Shown here one piece after another: positions 1 to 12,519 of a stretch of 64,000 bases of DNA. Each line of letters starts with the position of its first letter. Position 1 is the first letter of the stretch. Location of the stretch: NCBI GenBank assembly GCA_037957365.1, contig JARHVA010005354.1, positions 281,001 to 345,000 on the forward strand, read 5' to 3'. Below the pieces are notes generated by a model. The model saw nothing but the letters and a program-made list of their open reading frames with translations, did no database searches and had not been told where the DNA came from. The DNA is from Torreya grandis. Its lineage: Eukaryota > Streptophyta > Pinopsida > Cupressales > Taxaceae. The position numbers and the translations under genes were made by a program.

Positions 1-155
1 TATGATTATAGCTTCATACTCTATCATATTGTCAGTGCAGTCAAAATTGAGTTTAAAAGATAGAGGGATAGGTGTCCTCCCAAGGGGAATTAAGATAATT
101 CTAACTCCCCCACCATGTTCACACTTGGATCCATTAAATAAAAAATTGATTTGAT
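1..155 (-). pseudogene. Archaeal-type second RNase H domain (aRNH), partial
   Basis: Minus-strand translation gives FNGSKCEHGGG near 95-150 and CTDNMIEYEA near 5-45. These match the start and the CTNN.AEYEA motif of the additional RNase H domain of Tat-lineage Ty3/gypsy elements, which in this family degrades RNA in the RNA/DNA hybrid next to the ordinary RNase H. The first catalytic Asp (expected in FDGS) reads Asn here, while the Glu of EYEA is kept. The domain runs off the left edge, so its length and the remaining catalytic residues cannot be judged. Non-functional by this reading. Confidence 0.75.
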
Positions 156-1467
156 ATTGTGGATTGAGTTGAGATGTAGAGGTGATAGATTCATCTAGAA
201 ATTTAGAATTAATAGGTTGAATATCAGGAAGGGGTGCCTCAACAAGTTAATCAATAATAATTTTACCGTTCAATAAATTTTGATGGATAAATTATAGGTC
301 AAATTCTTCTAGGATCATAATTCACTTAGCTATTCACTAATTTTGATAAGGTTTGGAGTGCATAAATTTTAAGGGATCGGTGCTCATAATAATGTAAGTC
401 TTATGATTGAGGAGATAATGTTGTAATTTATTGGTGATAAAAAAAGAGCCAAACACAACATTTTAGTATGTGAATAACATGTCTCATATTCAAGAAACAT
501 TTAACTGATATAATACACAACCTGATCTTTATGATTCTCATCATGATGGGCTAGCATAGCTCTAGGGCATGGTCAATAGTGAAAATGTACAAGAAGAAAG
601 GTTGTCCTTATTTTAGAGGGGTGAGTATTGGTGGTAAGAGAAGGTAATTCTTAAGAGCCTTAAAATCCTCTTGAGAGATATAATCCCACTTAAAATGGGT
701 ATCCTTTCTTAAAAGGTGATGGAAAGGTTGACAATGATAAAAAAATTGGGATATAAAATGATGAATAGATTGCAATTTACCTTGCAAACTATAAAGCTAC
801 TTGAGATTGGATGGAGGTGGAATTTATAGGATCACCCTGATTTTAGTAGGGTCAAATTCTATCCCATGGATGGAGATGATAAATCCTAGGAGTTTACCTA
901 TCAACACTCTAAAAATACATTTCTTGGAGTTTAATTGGATGTAAAATTGGATTAAGTGATAAAAAATAACCTTTAGAATGGAAAGGTGATCTTTTTGTAA
1001 CTTTAATTTACTGAGGAGGTCATCAACATAATCCTCCATAATATTATGGATGATATCATGAAAAATATAGGTCATGGCTCATTGGTAGGGTTTTTCAACA
1101 TTCTTTAGGCCAAATGGCATGATGCAATAGAAGAAAGTCCCCCAGGGAGTAATAAATGAGGTCTTATGTTGATCTTATGGGGTGATAAGGATCTGATTGT
1201 ATCTAGAAAAACCATACATTAATGATAAAATTTCATGGTTAGTGGTCAAATATACTAACTGATAAATATTAAGAAGATGAAAGTCATCTTTTGGACAAGT
1301 GATATTGATGTCTTGAAAGTTGGTACAAAGGTGAAGTCTCCCCATAGGATTTGTTATAGGGATGATGCTAGATACCCATTGAGGGTAATCAATAGGTTGG
1401 ATGAAATTAATGGATAGGAGGTGCTACAACTCTTCTTTGACCAAAAATACAACATGAGGATGCATTT
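156..1467 (-). pseudogene. Ty3/gypsy reverse transcriptase plus RNase H, degenerate
   Basis: In minus-strand order the frame shows the RT entry motif MHPHVVF..KEEL (about 1430-1467), CTNFQDIN.TCPKDDF (about 1280-1345), TPWGTFFYCIMPFGLKN (about 1105-1155), the catalytic YVDD at 1019-1030, and the thumb motif QPFHHLLRKDT.FKWD (about 690-740). An RNase H-like region follows (about 250-610), with FTIDHALE in place of the usual TDNALG motif, then the linker EAPLPD (about 220-240). In the family this enzyme copies element RNA into DNA. Several in-frame stops remain, including one after the thumb. The YVDD itself is intact. The RT starts exactly at the duplication left by the solo LTR at 1468-3705. 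Confidence 0.85.
1463..1467. repeat. Target-site duplication CATTT, left copy
   Basis: CATTT directly precedes the TG end of the solo LTR and matches 3706-3710 exactly. Confidence 0.8.
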
Positions 1468-3705
1468 TGATGTAGGAGCATCTCAAAACATCTTCATGAT
1501 GACATGGCTAAGTTGAGACTAACATTAAATATTCTTGCAAGTTCTAACCATGTTTGAATTCAAATTTAGATTATTGTATTTTCCCTCCAAAGTGTTACTT
1601 AAGGAGGAGTAAATGTAAAATGTAAAGAGTGAAAGGATGAAAAGTAGTTAGAGAAGATCTCCCATGTTGGAAGTTTATTGAGTAAATAACAGGAGATGGT
1701 TGAAATATTTCAACCATAGGTGTTTGTTAAAAAATCCTTTATTATTAGCATATTGGTTTTATAAAATCTTGTTAGTTTGTCTTGAGCCTAGGTTGGTCAT
1801 AAAAGTGAGAGAGATGAAACTCTTCAAAAAAGAGTATTTTGTAATCATTCATGGGAGAGCTCATGAAAAGAGAGGAATGTAAGAGAGCTCACTCAAGAGA
1901 GGAAGGTGAGAAAAGAATAAGAGGAAAGAGATATGGATGAATTCTCATTAAAATAAAGAGGAATGTAAAGAGAAGAGAAATAGTGAGGGAGGACCTCACT
2001 CAAGAAGATGTAAGAGTCAAGAGATAGAGATTGGCATGCGAAGATAAGAAGGTTCATTGAAGATGCAATTAAGGCTTGAAAACCATAGAGCAATGATCTT
2101 GAGCCATGTAATGAATTGTAAGTGTTATTATTTGGTTAATAAATAATGAATGTTGGTCTTAATTTTAATGATATGCAACAATTGTTTCCCTTTGTAAATT
2201 TCTATCCTAGACAGTGAACAAGCCTATGTATGTATGTGTATTCCTTTGAGAGATTAAGGAAACAATAAACTCATTTTGATACAAATTACATGTGAGGAGT
2301 ATTTGAGAATTGTTTAGAGATTAATTTGGGAACCTATGATAAGTTTGATAACATTTAGAATGGTTTGAATGTGTAAAGAGTAAAAGATAGGGTATTAATA
2401 GAGTATGTAAAACCCATATACAGTTCATTATCAAAGGAGGTTAGATTTATGTAAAAAAATGTTTGCATGGGATGTAAAAGACATAGATTTAAGTATATGA
2501 GGTAAGGTAAGATCTAAAAAAATATAAACTAAGCTTTGTAAACCTCTAAAACACATTGAGACTTTAAAAACTCTACTCTCAGCTTTGTAGGTGATAATGA
2601 CAGATAAGTGCACAAAATTTTGCATGGTTAGAGAACTAAATGGATTGATTTTTGTATGAGATAAAGATGATATGAATGTGTTTATGTGTTATAAGGTGAT
2701 ATAGTGTTGGTGGAGTGATTGGAAGGTCTGTAGGACTAGAATTTGTCAAGGAAATCCCCAAACCCCTACTGACTGTCATGAAAACACAATCAAAGTCAAT
2801 CAAATTATCTTGTGTTAAGATCCATGAAGGATTGATTTAGAAAGTCTAATCAATATTTGAATTGAATTTAGGCATACATTAATCACTAATTTATATCCCT
2901 TGAAACACTATCAAACACTCCCAGTTGCATTTTGTAAGCTCTCAGCCTATACAGGCCCTTATAAACCCTAGACCCAGGGTTTGACCTTTAAAAAGAGTTT
3001 CATCCATTGAAAACCCATTAAAATTTGGAATATTTACCTTATATATGTTTCTAAACTTTTGAATGTGGTTTAATACCTGTGAAGTATGGATAACTATGGA
3101 AAACATCATTTGAAATTGTGTCTTAGTTGTATGCAATTAAAAGAGAGTAAGATGATATTGGAAAAGTGATTTTATCCAAAGAAGTGCACCAAAGAATGAT
3201 TGATTCACCTATAAGGAGGTAATGGGTATCTAAAAAGGTGATTTTTTTGTCTTGTAATTCCATAAAATGATTAGGACAAGAAGGTTTGCATGAAAGGAGG
3301 GTTAATTAGAGTAGGGGTTAAAGAACGAAGTATTCATTTATACAAAGGAATCCTAGTTGAATCTCAAGTAAGTTATATAAGGGATTAATGAGTATAAATA
3401 AGTGTTTTTACATTCATTATTAATCTAACCTATATATATTTTTGGTCAATATACAGAGGAAATAAGGCTACAAGGAGGCTACTTCAACTAACAGGTAAAC
3501 TAGAGAGTTTTGAACCTTCTACCTAAGAATGAATGATTTTAATGGATCTGTATAAACATGTTAAGATGTATGAAGTGTCTCTATGAGGTAAAATTGAATG
3601 AAGAAGTTTTTTTTTCATAAATTTCATCATTTTACAGGACCATTAGATGGAAGTGACATATTGGGAAGGTAACCTGAGTTTGTAAACTAGGTGAGGTTGG
3701 CATCA
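1468..3705 (+). mobile_element. Solo LTR, 2.24 kb, unassigned family
   Basis: The segment begins TGATG, ends CATCA and is bounded by identical 5-bp copies of CATTT. It separates two parts of the minus-strand gypsy polyprotein that are otherwise adjacent. The frame ending LKQKLHKM before the insertion resumes as MHPHVVF after it, which fixes both edges. It carries no reading frame of note. That is what a solo LTR left by recombination between the two LTRs of a full element looks like. Orientation is tentatively plus: an A/T-rich stretch with AATAAATAATGAA-type signals near 2140 would fit the RNA 3' end. I see no related LTR elsewhere in the window. Confidence 0.75.
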
Positions 3706-3710
3706 CATTT
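3706..3710. repeat. Target-site duplication CATTT, right copy
   Basis: Second copy of CATTT, directly after the CA end of the solo LTR. Confidence 0.8.
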
Positions 3711-4404
3711 TGTGAAGTTTTTGTTTGAGAGTATTAGCATTAAAAAATGTAATGATATTATAAATAATGATGGTAGGATAAATATAAATAATATCACTAT
3801 AATACCAAGTGAATGCCTCACCATGATCAGTTAGAAAAGTAATGAAGTCCTGATATTCTTGAAGATCTAAGGATTTACTAACTTTAACAACGTAAGGAAT
3901 CTTTGGGGATCCTATGTTAACATCAATAATGGCCTCATTCAAAAGACTAGAATTTTATAATGGGAAGGCTTTATGTAGATGATAATTTTGAGTGCCTAGA
4001 TGAGTAAAGATGGATTCATCATCCTGACACTAAAGAATAGGGATGGTAGGGGAATCTTACCCTATCATGTTAGGGTATGATATAGGAATGGTGCAAATCT
4101 CACCATCATGATGATAAATAAGAGGTTATACAAAAATAGTATTGACTTAAAAAAATTTAGGTGTGATGGATATGATACTATGGAAGAAGTGTCAGATGAT
4201 AAGAAGGGTGTACCCTCTTTAGGTATTGGGGGAAGAATGAAATTTGGGGATTTTGCTAAATATAAGGCCATGTTTCTCACGAGATTTTCTAAATTCCCTG
4301 AATATAACTTTGTGAGGGCCCTGTTCATAATGTACCATAGCAAAACATTTTTAGGTGCATCATTGGAGGTATGTTTCTATAAAATAGGGTTTATCAAGAA
4401 ATGA
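3706..4404 (-). pseudogene. Tat-type pol linker between protease and RT, degenerate
   Basis: The minus strand reads LENLVRNMALYLAKSPNFI (about 4210-4270), reminiscent of the G-patch-like MGY.PGKGLG stretch found between protease and RT in Tat elements. Then follows LDLQEYQDFITFLTDHGEAF with WYYSDI (about 3790-3870), equivalent to the FAWSY.DM motif just before RT. The frame reaches 3706 and is cut there by the solo LTR. It has no catalytic role of its own in the family; it links protease to RT. The plus-strand open frame over 4108-4404 is the antisense shadow of this segment. Confidence 0.7.
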
Positions 4405-4799
4405 GAAGTTGGAGGTGAATAATTTACTCTGAATTTGTTTAAAGGAGCCTATGGAAGGCTGGTTAATTCCCTCATAAATTAGGTGGGAGTGAAGGAATGG
4501 TGGATAAAAAGGAATAATGTCCCCAAGATTAAGATGATAAGAGGGTTATTTTTTGGGGTATCCATATTATTATGGTGTGGGGAGGGTATTAAGAATCAAT
4601 AATTAGTATTCTCTAATCAAAAGATATTAAGAGGTATAATCAATGGTTTCCTTACCTAGTCTCGATGCAAGGATGGCTATGCTAGTGGATGATTCATTAG
4701 ATGGTGATGGGGTAGCACTTTTTAGTGGCATTAGGACCACATTGGGTCAAAAGGTAAGATTGTAGGTTTTAGAGGGATGGGGATTAGCCAAGATGTTAT

Positions 4800-5214
4800 G
4801 GATTTTACCCTTATATTCAAACTTAATGCATCAATGTAATGTTGAGGGGACGTACTGCATGGCATGTATCTAAGGACATCCTAAGAGAATGTTATACTAA
4901 AATTATCCTTCAATGACATAGAATAATTTAGGAAGGAATCTTGTACCTACCTAAATATGAAGTACTAACATTCCTAATGTAGGGGTAATGGTATCATTAA
5001 AGGCTCACAAGATGACAGGTGATTGAGCTACCACTATCTTAGGTAATTGAATTTGTTTGAATGTGTAGTAAGAGATAATGTTTATGATAGCACTGTTATC
5101 TATCATGAATCTTTTAATTTGAGTTTGATCTATTTGGGTGTTAATAAATAAATTAGGATCCTGATCATTTGGTTGTAAAGGTAGTATCTCAAAATCATGA
5201 AATGTAATGGACAA
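4800..5214 (-). pseudogene. Ty3/gypsy aspartic protease domain, degenerate
   Basis: The open stretch 5005-5214 contains FMIDNSAIINI, the counterpart of the M(I/V)D.GSA.N(I/V) active site of plant gypsy proteases. The catalytic Asp (5098-5100) is present, but the next residue is Asn instead of Gly or Ser. Downstream, YNILLGCP (stop) IHAMQYVPSTLHQ (about 4840-4900) matches the conserved Tat segment after the protease. In the family the enzyme cuts Gag-Pol into mature proteins. Two stops fall near YNILLGCP, so the protein is dead. Confidence 0.75.
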
Positions 5215-8200
5215 GGGCTTTTGGAGTGATGTAATGAAATTTGATAATGGTTAGTGATCATCTATTTATATTTTTGTGGCTCATAAGGCCTCTATCATGG
5301 ATTTATGGTATTTTGAAGAGTTATGGATGAGTTCATACAAGGCAATTTTGATTGGTAGTTGGTGTAATTACTTTACAACTGATATTTGTATAAGCTCAAA
5401 AGCATTGTTATTTTGTGCCTTTCCTTAAATGGAGACCTTAGGCTTAGAGGCAGGTGTTGTTGGATTATTTATGATAGGAGATAGTGTTTTAGTGATGGTT
5501 ACTTTAGCTTTCTCATGATTATGGGTCTTATGACCCATTTTTGGGATCATGTGGCTATATTAGTTACATCTATCTAGAACAAGGGTGTATTTTTTATATT
5601 TTTAGGGTCACTTTTACATAGGGGGAGAGAGTGATGTTGAATCCCATCATTAGTTCTATTCTCCTTTATATCTTTCTCTAACATGTTATTTTCTATGATA
5701 TATGGATTATATAGGGATGGGTATGATCTAGTTATTCAGTTAGGATATCATCTTGATCTAATAAATTTTGGACTATAACTTTAAATGCATTGTAGCTTTA
5801 CGTATCATGTTTAACTATTAGATAGTATGCACATGACCTATTTTCTCTATACCATTATGGTTTTTGAATTTGAGGGTTGATAATTTTTATAGGTGATAGT
5901 GTGATTGAGGAGGTCTGGATAAGCTAATCAAGGATCTTAGAACAAAATTCCTTCAATGGGTCCTAATTTAGATTTTGCATCCTTTGAGATGCTGGTGGAG
6001 GAGAGGTATAAGGCCTTAAACCTTGGCCCTTTGAAGTGGTTTCTTGGATAGTCCTTATGGTAGGTATTTTATGGTGATAGTATGTTCTTACCCCTAAACT
6101 ACATGGGTAGTATGGGTTTAATGGATTGTGTATTGGCATGACCATAGTGGGGATGTTTTGTTGTGGTGGCACTTGTGTTTTAACAATAGATTATATAATG
6201 GTAACTTTTATTTTAGATAAAGGATGGGGCCCTAGAATAGAGGCTTATTTCCTAATAGGGGTAATGGTGCTTTTCCTTTGCATATCTATTGTAGGGTTGT
6301 GAGAATTACCTCTTCAGGTAATTTAATCCTAACATAAGGAGTTTGTCAATATTTTCCCCTTGTGGCTCCTATATTTTTATTTTTAGTATCCACAATTTTT
6401 CCCTTGTTGTCTCTATGATTTAGTGTCTCCTTAGCAATGGGGGGGACTGGTCTAGAGATAGTTTGAGGTATGATAGTTTCCTTGGGGAGCAATGAGCCAA
6501 TGGAAATAGGTATACTTGGTGTAGGTATTTAAATGGTGTGAGAAATAAAATCCTATGGAATGTCTATACAAACCTTTTCTTCTATAAGTTTCTCCTCTTT
6601 TGGTTCTTGAGTGTCTTTAGATATGTATTCTTCTAATGGGTCCCAAACAATGAGATCCAACATATTAGAGGAAGTTCTAGGGATGTCCTAATTGGATTTG
6701 GTTGGTTCAAAAGTGTCTCTAGTAAAGAGATCAAGGATAGGGGTATCAACAACTTATTTAGGTAGAAGCTAGTTGTGAATGTTACTAATTATGTGAGTCT
6801 CATGGTCCATTATGGATCTTGATTGAGATTTCATAGAGTTCGATGCAGAGGCATGATTTGGGAAAGGTTACTTGAATATATCTATGGATTGATTTGTAGG
6901 GGCATTAGGATTATATAATTACAACTCTCCCTAATCTATAAGGTTTTTTACTAAACCCTTGAAATACCAACATCTAATGATAGTTATAGAATTTATTTTA
7001 CCTAAACCAACTAGATTTAGGACATGATTTATTGTGAGGTATGATGGGAGGGAGTTAAAAAAGGGATGCCTTTAGGATTTTGTCTAAAATTGATGCATAA
7101 GATTCTCTTGGATGGGTATATTATCTCAAGGGAAAGTGTGCTGATGGTTTCTGAGACTGTGCTTTCAAAGTGGAGGGCTTGGATTAATTTTTGGCTTAAG
7201 AGGGTGCTGATTTCAAAACTATGGTGTTGGTTTCACCTTTGGTTTTATTGTTGTTATTATTAGTATTACATTTTTAGGGTTCTAATTTAAAGTTTTTGTT
7301 TCAAAGTTTGACCTTCCCTTCTTTGAGGGCTTAGATTTCAAGCTTGTGGACCATTGAAAAAGCCTCATCAAAATTTTTGAGGAAACATGTTTTGTGCATG
7401 CTCTCACAAAAAATTTAATTAACTTGGGCTATGGCAAAGAGAAAGTGAGTTAGTCAATTAAACTTTCCCATCTAGCTACAAGGTTGGAAATGGACTCATA
7501 ATCAAATTGTTGAATACCATACATGTCTATAATATTAACTTTCCTTGCTATGTTGATGGAAAAGTATTTTATAAATATTTGAGCTAACTACCCAGATGAA
7601 AAAAGGGAATGTTATGGGATTGAGCTATACCAATATAAGGTAGGTCCAACTAAAGTGATACATAATATACTAAGAAGGAACATATCATCAGGTGCTATGA
7701 GGTAACAAGCATGTCAAAATACTTAGAGATACTATTGTGGATCTTCATTATTATAAAATTTGGTAAACTTGGGGAGTTCACATTATGGAGGATAAGGCCT
7801 AATAGGAACAACAAGATTGATGGAATCATTACAAATATGTTCATAGGTGAGCATTTTTTTGCCCAAAGATAGAAGCTTCCAAGTTAGCCATCCTATTCAA
7901 AAGGATGCTCATGAGATCAGGTTAGACATTATGCTGAGGGATTCCTCCCATGATGTTTTGGATAATGAGGTAAAAAAATATTGAGATAAGGGATATCCTA
8001 CTGACATGGTTATGATGGGTTAAGAAGCTACACATACTATGGATCTTTCATAGGGATGTATGTAGACCCAATAGCCTATGTAGGTGATATATACCAAGTA
8101 GTTAAGGGTACATACTATTGGGGTGGATGACTCACAGGAGCCTATTGTAATAGTTGTATTTGGGTGTTTATGAACACACTAGTTTGAATTGATAGAAGCA

Positions 8201-8660
8201 TCATTGGAACCAATATAACTATGTTCTATAGTGAGGTAGTAAGTGGTTGAGTAGTGATAGGCTAAGTAGTAGTAACATTCTAATTTGGAGTAATGGTTAG
8301 CAATAGAGTACTAAATATCACCATAGTTGGGTTAGTTAAGGGTTGTGTTAGAGTAGTATCAGAGGTAGGAGGAGGATTATTATTATGGGAAGTTACCATA
8401 GCAGTAGTAAATCCTTCACCCTCTTCTGAAGACATGCCATATGGATGCTGAGAGAACTATGTATGGGGAGATACTAGGATGAAAATGAACCTAGAGGTGA
8501 GATAATGGCTAAGGATATGGGATTGATATAAAGTATGGTGGAAAAATCAAGGTCACCTTGGGAATATTACTAAGGGATGCATTCTCCTGTGGACTTAAAA
8601 GTTAGGGGCTAGGTGAATTTTCCATAGATGAAGATGTAGATGGGGGTTCAATTTTCTTTC
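5215..8660 (-). pseudogene. Ty3/gypsy gag region, degenerate
   Basis: A minus-strand reading from about 8655 (RKKIEPPSTSSSMENSPSP) runs through many stops. The middle (about 7350-7860) has the retrotransposon Gag order: NSPSLPNF, ...SKYFDMLVTS, IAQSHNIPFFHLGS, ...CMHKTCFLKNFDEAFSMVHK. Its C-terminal side (5963-6172) is a Pro/Gln-rich linker. In the family Gag builds the virus-like particle. I see no zinc knuckle. The start is set only by the first ATG after the leader. The open plus-strand frame at 7066-7263 is a shadow. Confidence 0.6.
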
Positions 8661-9376
8661 GCAAGTGTTATCACATCAAAACCATGTATCAAAAATAAAA
8701 AAAGATATAAAACACACCAAAATATTATTTCTTTGATTCTCATTTAAAATGTGGATGAAAATAATGCACACACTAATTTTGTTCCAAAAAAGTTTTTATT
8801 TTTTTAACTTCAAAATGTGAAAAGAGAAAAAAGAAGGATACCAAAGGTCCTAAGAAATGAAAATTTAAGGATAATTTTGGGTTCTATTTTGGCACTCAAA
8901 AGAATATTTATTGAAACTGGTAGTTGGCTTGATGATGGGGCCTACCTCCTCACTTAACACACTCTAGCATAAGGGTGTTGGGTACTTATCTAGAATATAC
9001 TGATAGACCAGAGTTTATACTCAGCTAGAAAATTGAGTTAGTTCTCCCCTTAGTGGTGAAATCCAAGTAGGATCATAAGAATAGGTTACCACAAGGTGAT
9101 GAAATCCTCATTGGTTTCTCATTTTAGGTGTTTTGATGATTTTATTGTGAATGTGCTTTGGTTTATGTGTGATAAGAGTAATGACTATGATAAATTTACC
9201 ACTTAGATTAATTTATGTGAGTAAATAAATAAGAAAAATGGATGCAAATCATTTTAACCTTTAAAAAGGAAAAGTGTAATTTTGATTTTCTTTGAATGAA
9301 TTCAACACACTGAAGAGAGAAAAGAGATATATAGATTCAAAAAAATGAATTTTAGAAAAAGAGTGAGACCTCAAGG
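8661..9376 (-). other. Untranslated leader between primer site and gag
   Basis: No coding pattern on either strand. Its position between the primer-binding site and gag fits the RNA leader of the Tat-type element. Confidence 0.45.
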
Positions 9377-9396
9377 TCCCACTGAGTGTGCTAAAA
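9377..9396 (-). other. Primer-binding site, arginine-tRNA-like (Tat style)
   Basis: The minus strand reads TTTAGCACACTCAGTGGGA. This resembles the Tat-lineage primer site TTTGGCGACTCCGCTGGGGA with four substitutions, one inserted base and one missing base. It lies next to a TG boundary (9397-9398 on plus) taken as the inner LTR end. Confidence 0.55.
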
Positions 9397-10450
9397 TGTT
9401 TAAGTAATTTTTCATTTCTTTAAATTGAAATGTGACTTACTAAAAAATCAAAATGATACAGGGCTTTGATAGAAGAATATATATAAAGGGAATACACACC
9501 ATTGATCAAGCAAGGTGGAAGCTCATTTTTGGATAGGAAGGACTACCTACACAACAAAAATAACTTGGAAATAAATTAATTAATAAAAATATGCGTGGAT
9601 TGCCTAATCTAGGATTAGTTCCAGGAAGTGTTACACTTCCTTAGATGGATGTCAATCCACTATTAAGAAATTAAGGGAAATAATAACATAAGAAACTAAA
9701 AAATAGATAATTGATGTGATAAAGATATTAATCCTAATTTTTCTCTTCGATTAATTCAACAATATAAATAAAAGTACTCTTCCCAATAATCAACAAAAAA
9801 ATCTACTTCATTCTAAATTATAACTGATGATTCTTCCAAAGATTCATAGAGGGCTAATTCAAAACCAATTTCATTCTTATCTTCAAAGAAAGGCTAAGGG
9901 ACTATAGGTAGATGGAGGATGTTGGTCGCATCATGGGCTACACTAGGTAAAGTCATCTATAGGGATAAAAGTCATGTTTAAATGAAAGTAATCAACAAGA
10001 GGATTCTAAAAATAAAGGCTTAGTATATAGATTTAGATCCTATGTATATAACATAATGGATTGATGTTGAGTCTGACAGGATTATTATCGATCAAAAGAA
10101 GTGATGTTGATTCAGAGTGAATTGATATTGATTCCCTACTTCTATATTTAATAATCAAAGAATGAAGGATGAGATAGATTGATAAAAGAAAAGGATTTAA
10201 TTCTAGTAAGGGATAATAATGATGCTTAAATTAATTGAATAGATGTTTAAATTATTAATGATAGAAGATAATAATGAAATTAAATTACAATACTTACCTC
10301 CATAATCATTTGTGTGAAGAAAATGGATTCTTTTTATGAGCAGTGATAATAGTTCTAATTATGTAGAGAATATGACTGATTGAGTTGCAAATCTAGTAGA
10401 GTGCTGGTACCAAAGATCACTAAAGTCTTAAGGAGGATGGGAAGAAATTC
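9397..10450 (-). repeat. 5' LTR of the Tat-type element (outer end uncertain)
   Basis: It begins (inner edge) at TGTTTAAG, which is the ...CTTAAACA end of the LTR on the minus strand. There is no coding content. The outer edge is placed near 10450 only because sequence of another kind (copia-like interior) begins further right. The second LTR is outside the window, so it cannot be compared. Confidence 0.45.
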
Positions 10451-10859
10451 TAGGATCTCAAAGTTTTTCCTTCCATCCTAAATGCAAACACATGCAAAGT
10501 ATTTATGGATCAACACGGATCCAAAGAATCATTGCTGATTGTGGGAGAATCATTGTCGATTCTCCCAAAATGGGGCCTTCATGGCAACAATAGATGAGAA
10601 TAGATCAGGATCAGGTGGAATTCATTTTTAATGATTCTACTTGGGAAAAAGTGGTTAAACAGGTGGATATTAAGCTATTATTGGTTTTAGGAGGTTTAAG
10701 AATCGTAAAAGGATAAAAGTAAGAAATATTTACTAGGTGGGGCTTTAGGATAGGATTTTATTTAGTATTTAAAAATATAAAAGGAACTAAGACACCCAGA
10801 TAATCATTCTTAAGGGTACAAAATTATAGTGTCTTTAGTTAATGATGAATAGATTTAAG
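10451..10859. other. Unassigned stretch with a short hairpin
   Basis: No coding pattern. It contains a near-tandem 21-bp repeat (agaatcattg..gatt at 10525 and 10546) and a perfect 10-bp inverted repeat, tgggagaatc / gattctccca (10542-10551 and 10558-10567) with a 6-bp loop. It could be the outer part of the Tat LTR or the start of the next element. Confidence 0.3.
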
Positions 10860-12519
10860 AAATCTATTCAAGGACATTGGTCCTAAAGGCATGTTTTAGT
10901 CAATCTTTGAAACTTGGTTTAGTTGGTCAAATCATGAAGAATGAAGGTAAGATTTATTTGGAGAGTGGATAGGACTTGTCCAAGTGTATTCCATGGGTTC
11001 ATATGTGCTCAGTTGGTCTAAAGAATCATTCATGACCATTTGTTTAGTTTGACCATTTTGCTCAGTGTTCACTGCTTAGTGAGAGATCATTATACAAAAT
11101 AGATGTATTTGGGGTATATAAGGATAACCAAGGGTTAAGGAAAGTTGAATTAGATGTGTCCAAGTGAAAAAGGTGCTTTAAAGGTGTAATATTGATCACA
11201 TGATTAGTTGAAGGTGTTTTGGCATAGTGATACGGGTAAACATAGGATTTATAGGCACAATCATGAGCTTTCCAGGTGTCAAATGAATATTGATGAATGT
11301 TCAAGGTGACTTTGTGGCATAGAAAGGTATGTTCACCTCATAAAAATGTGTTCCAAATGGTTTTAGGATTTGAATGCCTCTTGAGGGCCAATTGAATATT
11401 TTTGATGAATCTCAAGTATGACAATCTCTACTTAAGGGCTAGTAAGACAAAAATCACATTCATGGTTATATGGGTTCCATAAGGATTCAGACCTCAAGAA
11501 TTGGTCTAGTGGTGTGTATTGATGACTTCCAGGTGTGTGAGAAGTTTTAAAAGCTGGTGTTGCCCAGAAGATGGTAAGTTACCACATTTTTCTTTGATGC
11601 CCTAATGTTTTAGTCCATATGAGTTAATGACCTTCCCAAAGTATTTAAGGATGATTATTTTATTGAAATGGCCAAATGGGTGATAAAAAATTACTTTAAA
11701 ATCATTTGGAAGTGTATGGTTTGTTCTACAGTTGAGCATTTATGTAAATGGAGAGCTAATTGGTAGGTCAGTTTGTGAAGGAGATATGGTTCAGAGGAAG
11801 ATTTGGATTATGTAAATTTGATTACATGAGGGGACATATGAGTTTCCATCAGATATGGAATTTCATGTCATGAAGGTCTTTTCACATAAAGTTATGGGTT
11901 TTGTAAGGTTCAAGTAGGGTTACTAGGCCTCTAGACAAGGCTAGGTGATTCAAATGAACTTTTTGATCACTTTCTCCAAAATAAAAAGGTATGATTATTA
12001 TCATATGAATTTTTAGTCTTTTTTTATCATCTTTAATTTTTCAAAAATGGCTTGAACATCTATTAGTAATCATGGAGTTGGCTTATGAGAGAAAATTTTA
12101 AGGCAACTTTAAAGTTTCATCATGGTTAGAGATGGTTTGAAGGTGTTCATATGGGTTCCTAAGCTCAAATTAATTAAGGGGAGTCCCTTTCAGTTTTGTT
12201 AAGGTGTGATCACTCTTATTTTATTGATATTGTTCATTTCTTCTTCATAGAGCAGTGCATGGTCAAAGAAGAGTGTTGTTTAAGATAGTCATGGTAGAGG
12301 AATGGTATGCACAATGATAAGGGGATTTTATATCATATCTCAGAGGATATTCCTTCTTGATTTTGTCTTTGAAAAATTTATAGGTCCTTAATATTAGTAG
12401 GTAAGCCCACTTTATCATTGTGTCAAAGGGGGAGAAAGTGTTTGTAGAGGGAGAAAGAGTATGTGCATGGCTCTGTGTTAGTGTTTACAAGTTTTGACAT
12501 CAATGAAAAAGGGGGAGAT
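10860..12519 (+). mobile_element. 3' interior of a copia-like element, noncoding remnant
   Basis: This resembles the 3' interior of the gag-only copia-like element at 57200-58566: both carry a variant of ctttctccaaaataaaaagg, then a TTGTGTCAA(A/T)GGGGGA stretch, then ACATCAATGA.AAAGGGGGA directly before the LTR. It contains no gag or pol motif. The 5' part of the element is missing, replaced to the left by the Tat LTR. Family membership is by eye and needs an alignment. Confidence 0.55.
12506..12519 (+). other. Polypurine tract of the copia-like element
   Basis: AAAAAGGGGGAGAT sits directly before the TG of the LTR. This is the standard primer for plus-strand DNA synthesis in LTR elements. 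Confidence 0.7.

Larger units (their letters stand above)
1..10450 (-). mobile_element. Tat-type Ty3/gypsy LTR retrotransposon, degenerate, left end cut by window
   Basis: Read on the minus strand the order is LTR, primer-binding site, leader, gag, protease, linker, RT, RNase H, second RNase H. Integrase and 3' LTR would lie left of the window. Tat assignment rests on three things: an arginine-tRNA-like primer site, the PR-downstream motif ILLGCP..IHAM with PSTLH, and the extra RNase H with CT.N..EYEA. These are remembered family hallmarks. All frames carry stops and shifts, so the copy is dead. A 2.2-kb solo LTR interrupts it at 1468-3705. The outer (right) LTR end near 10450 is a guess, because no duplication could be matched. 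Confidence 0.85.

Noticed and set aside
4108..4404. 98-codon plus-strand open frame
   Set aside because: Antisense of the Tat linker, which has family motifs on the minus strand.
10542..10567. Hairpin considered as a microRNA precursor
   Set aside because: The stem is only 10 bp, far too short for a plant precursor.
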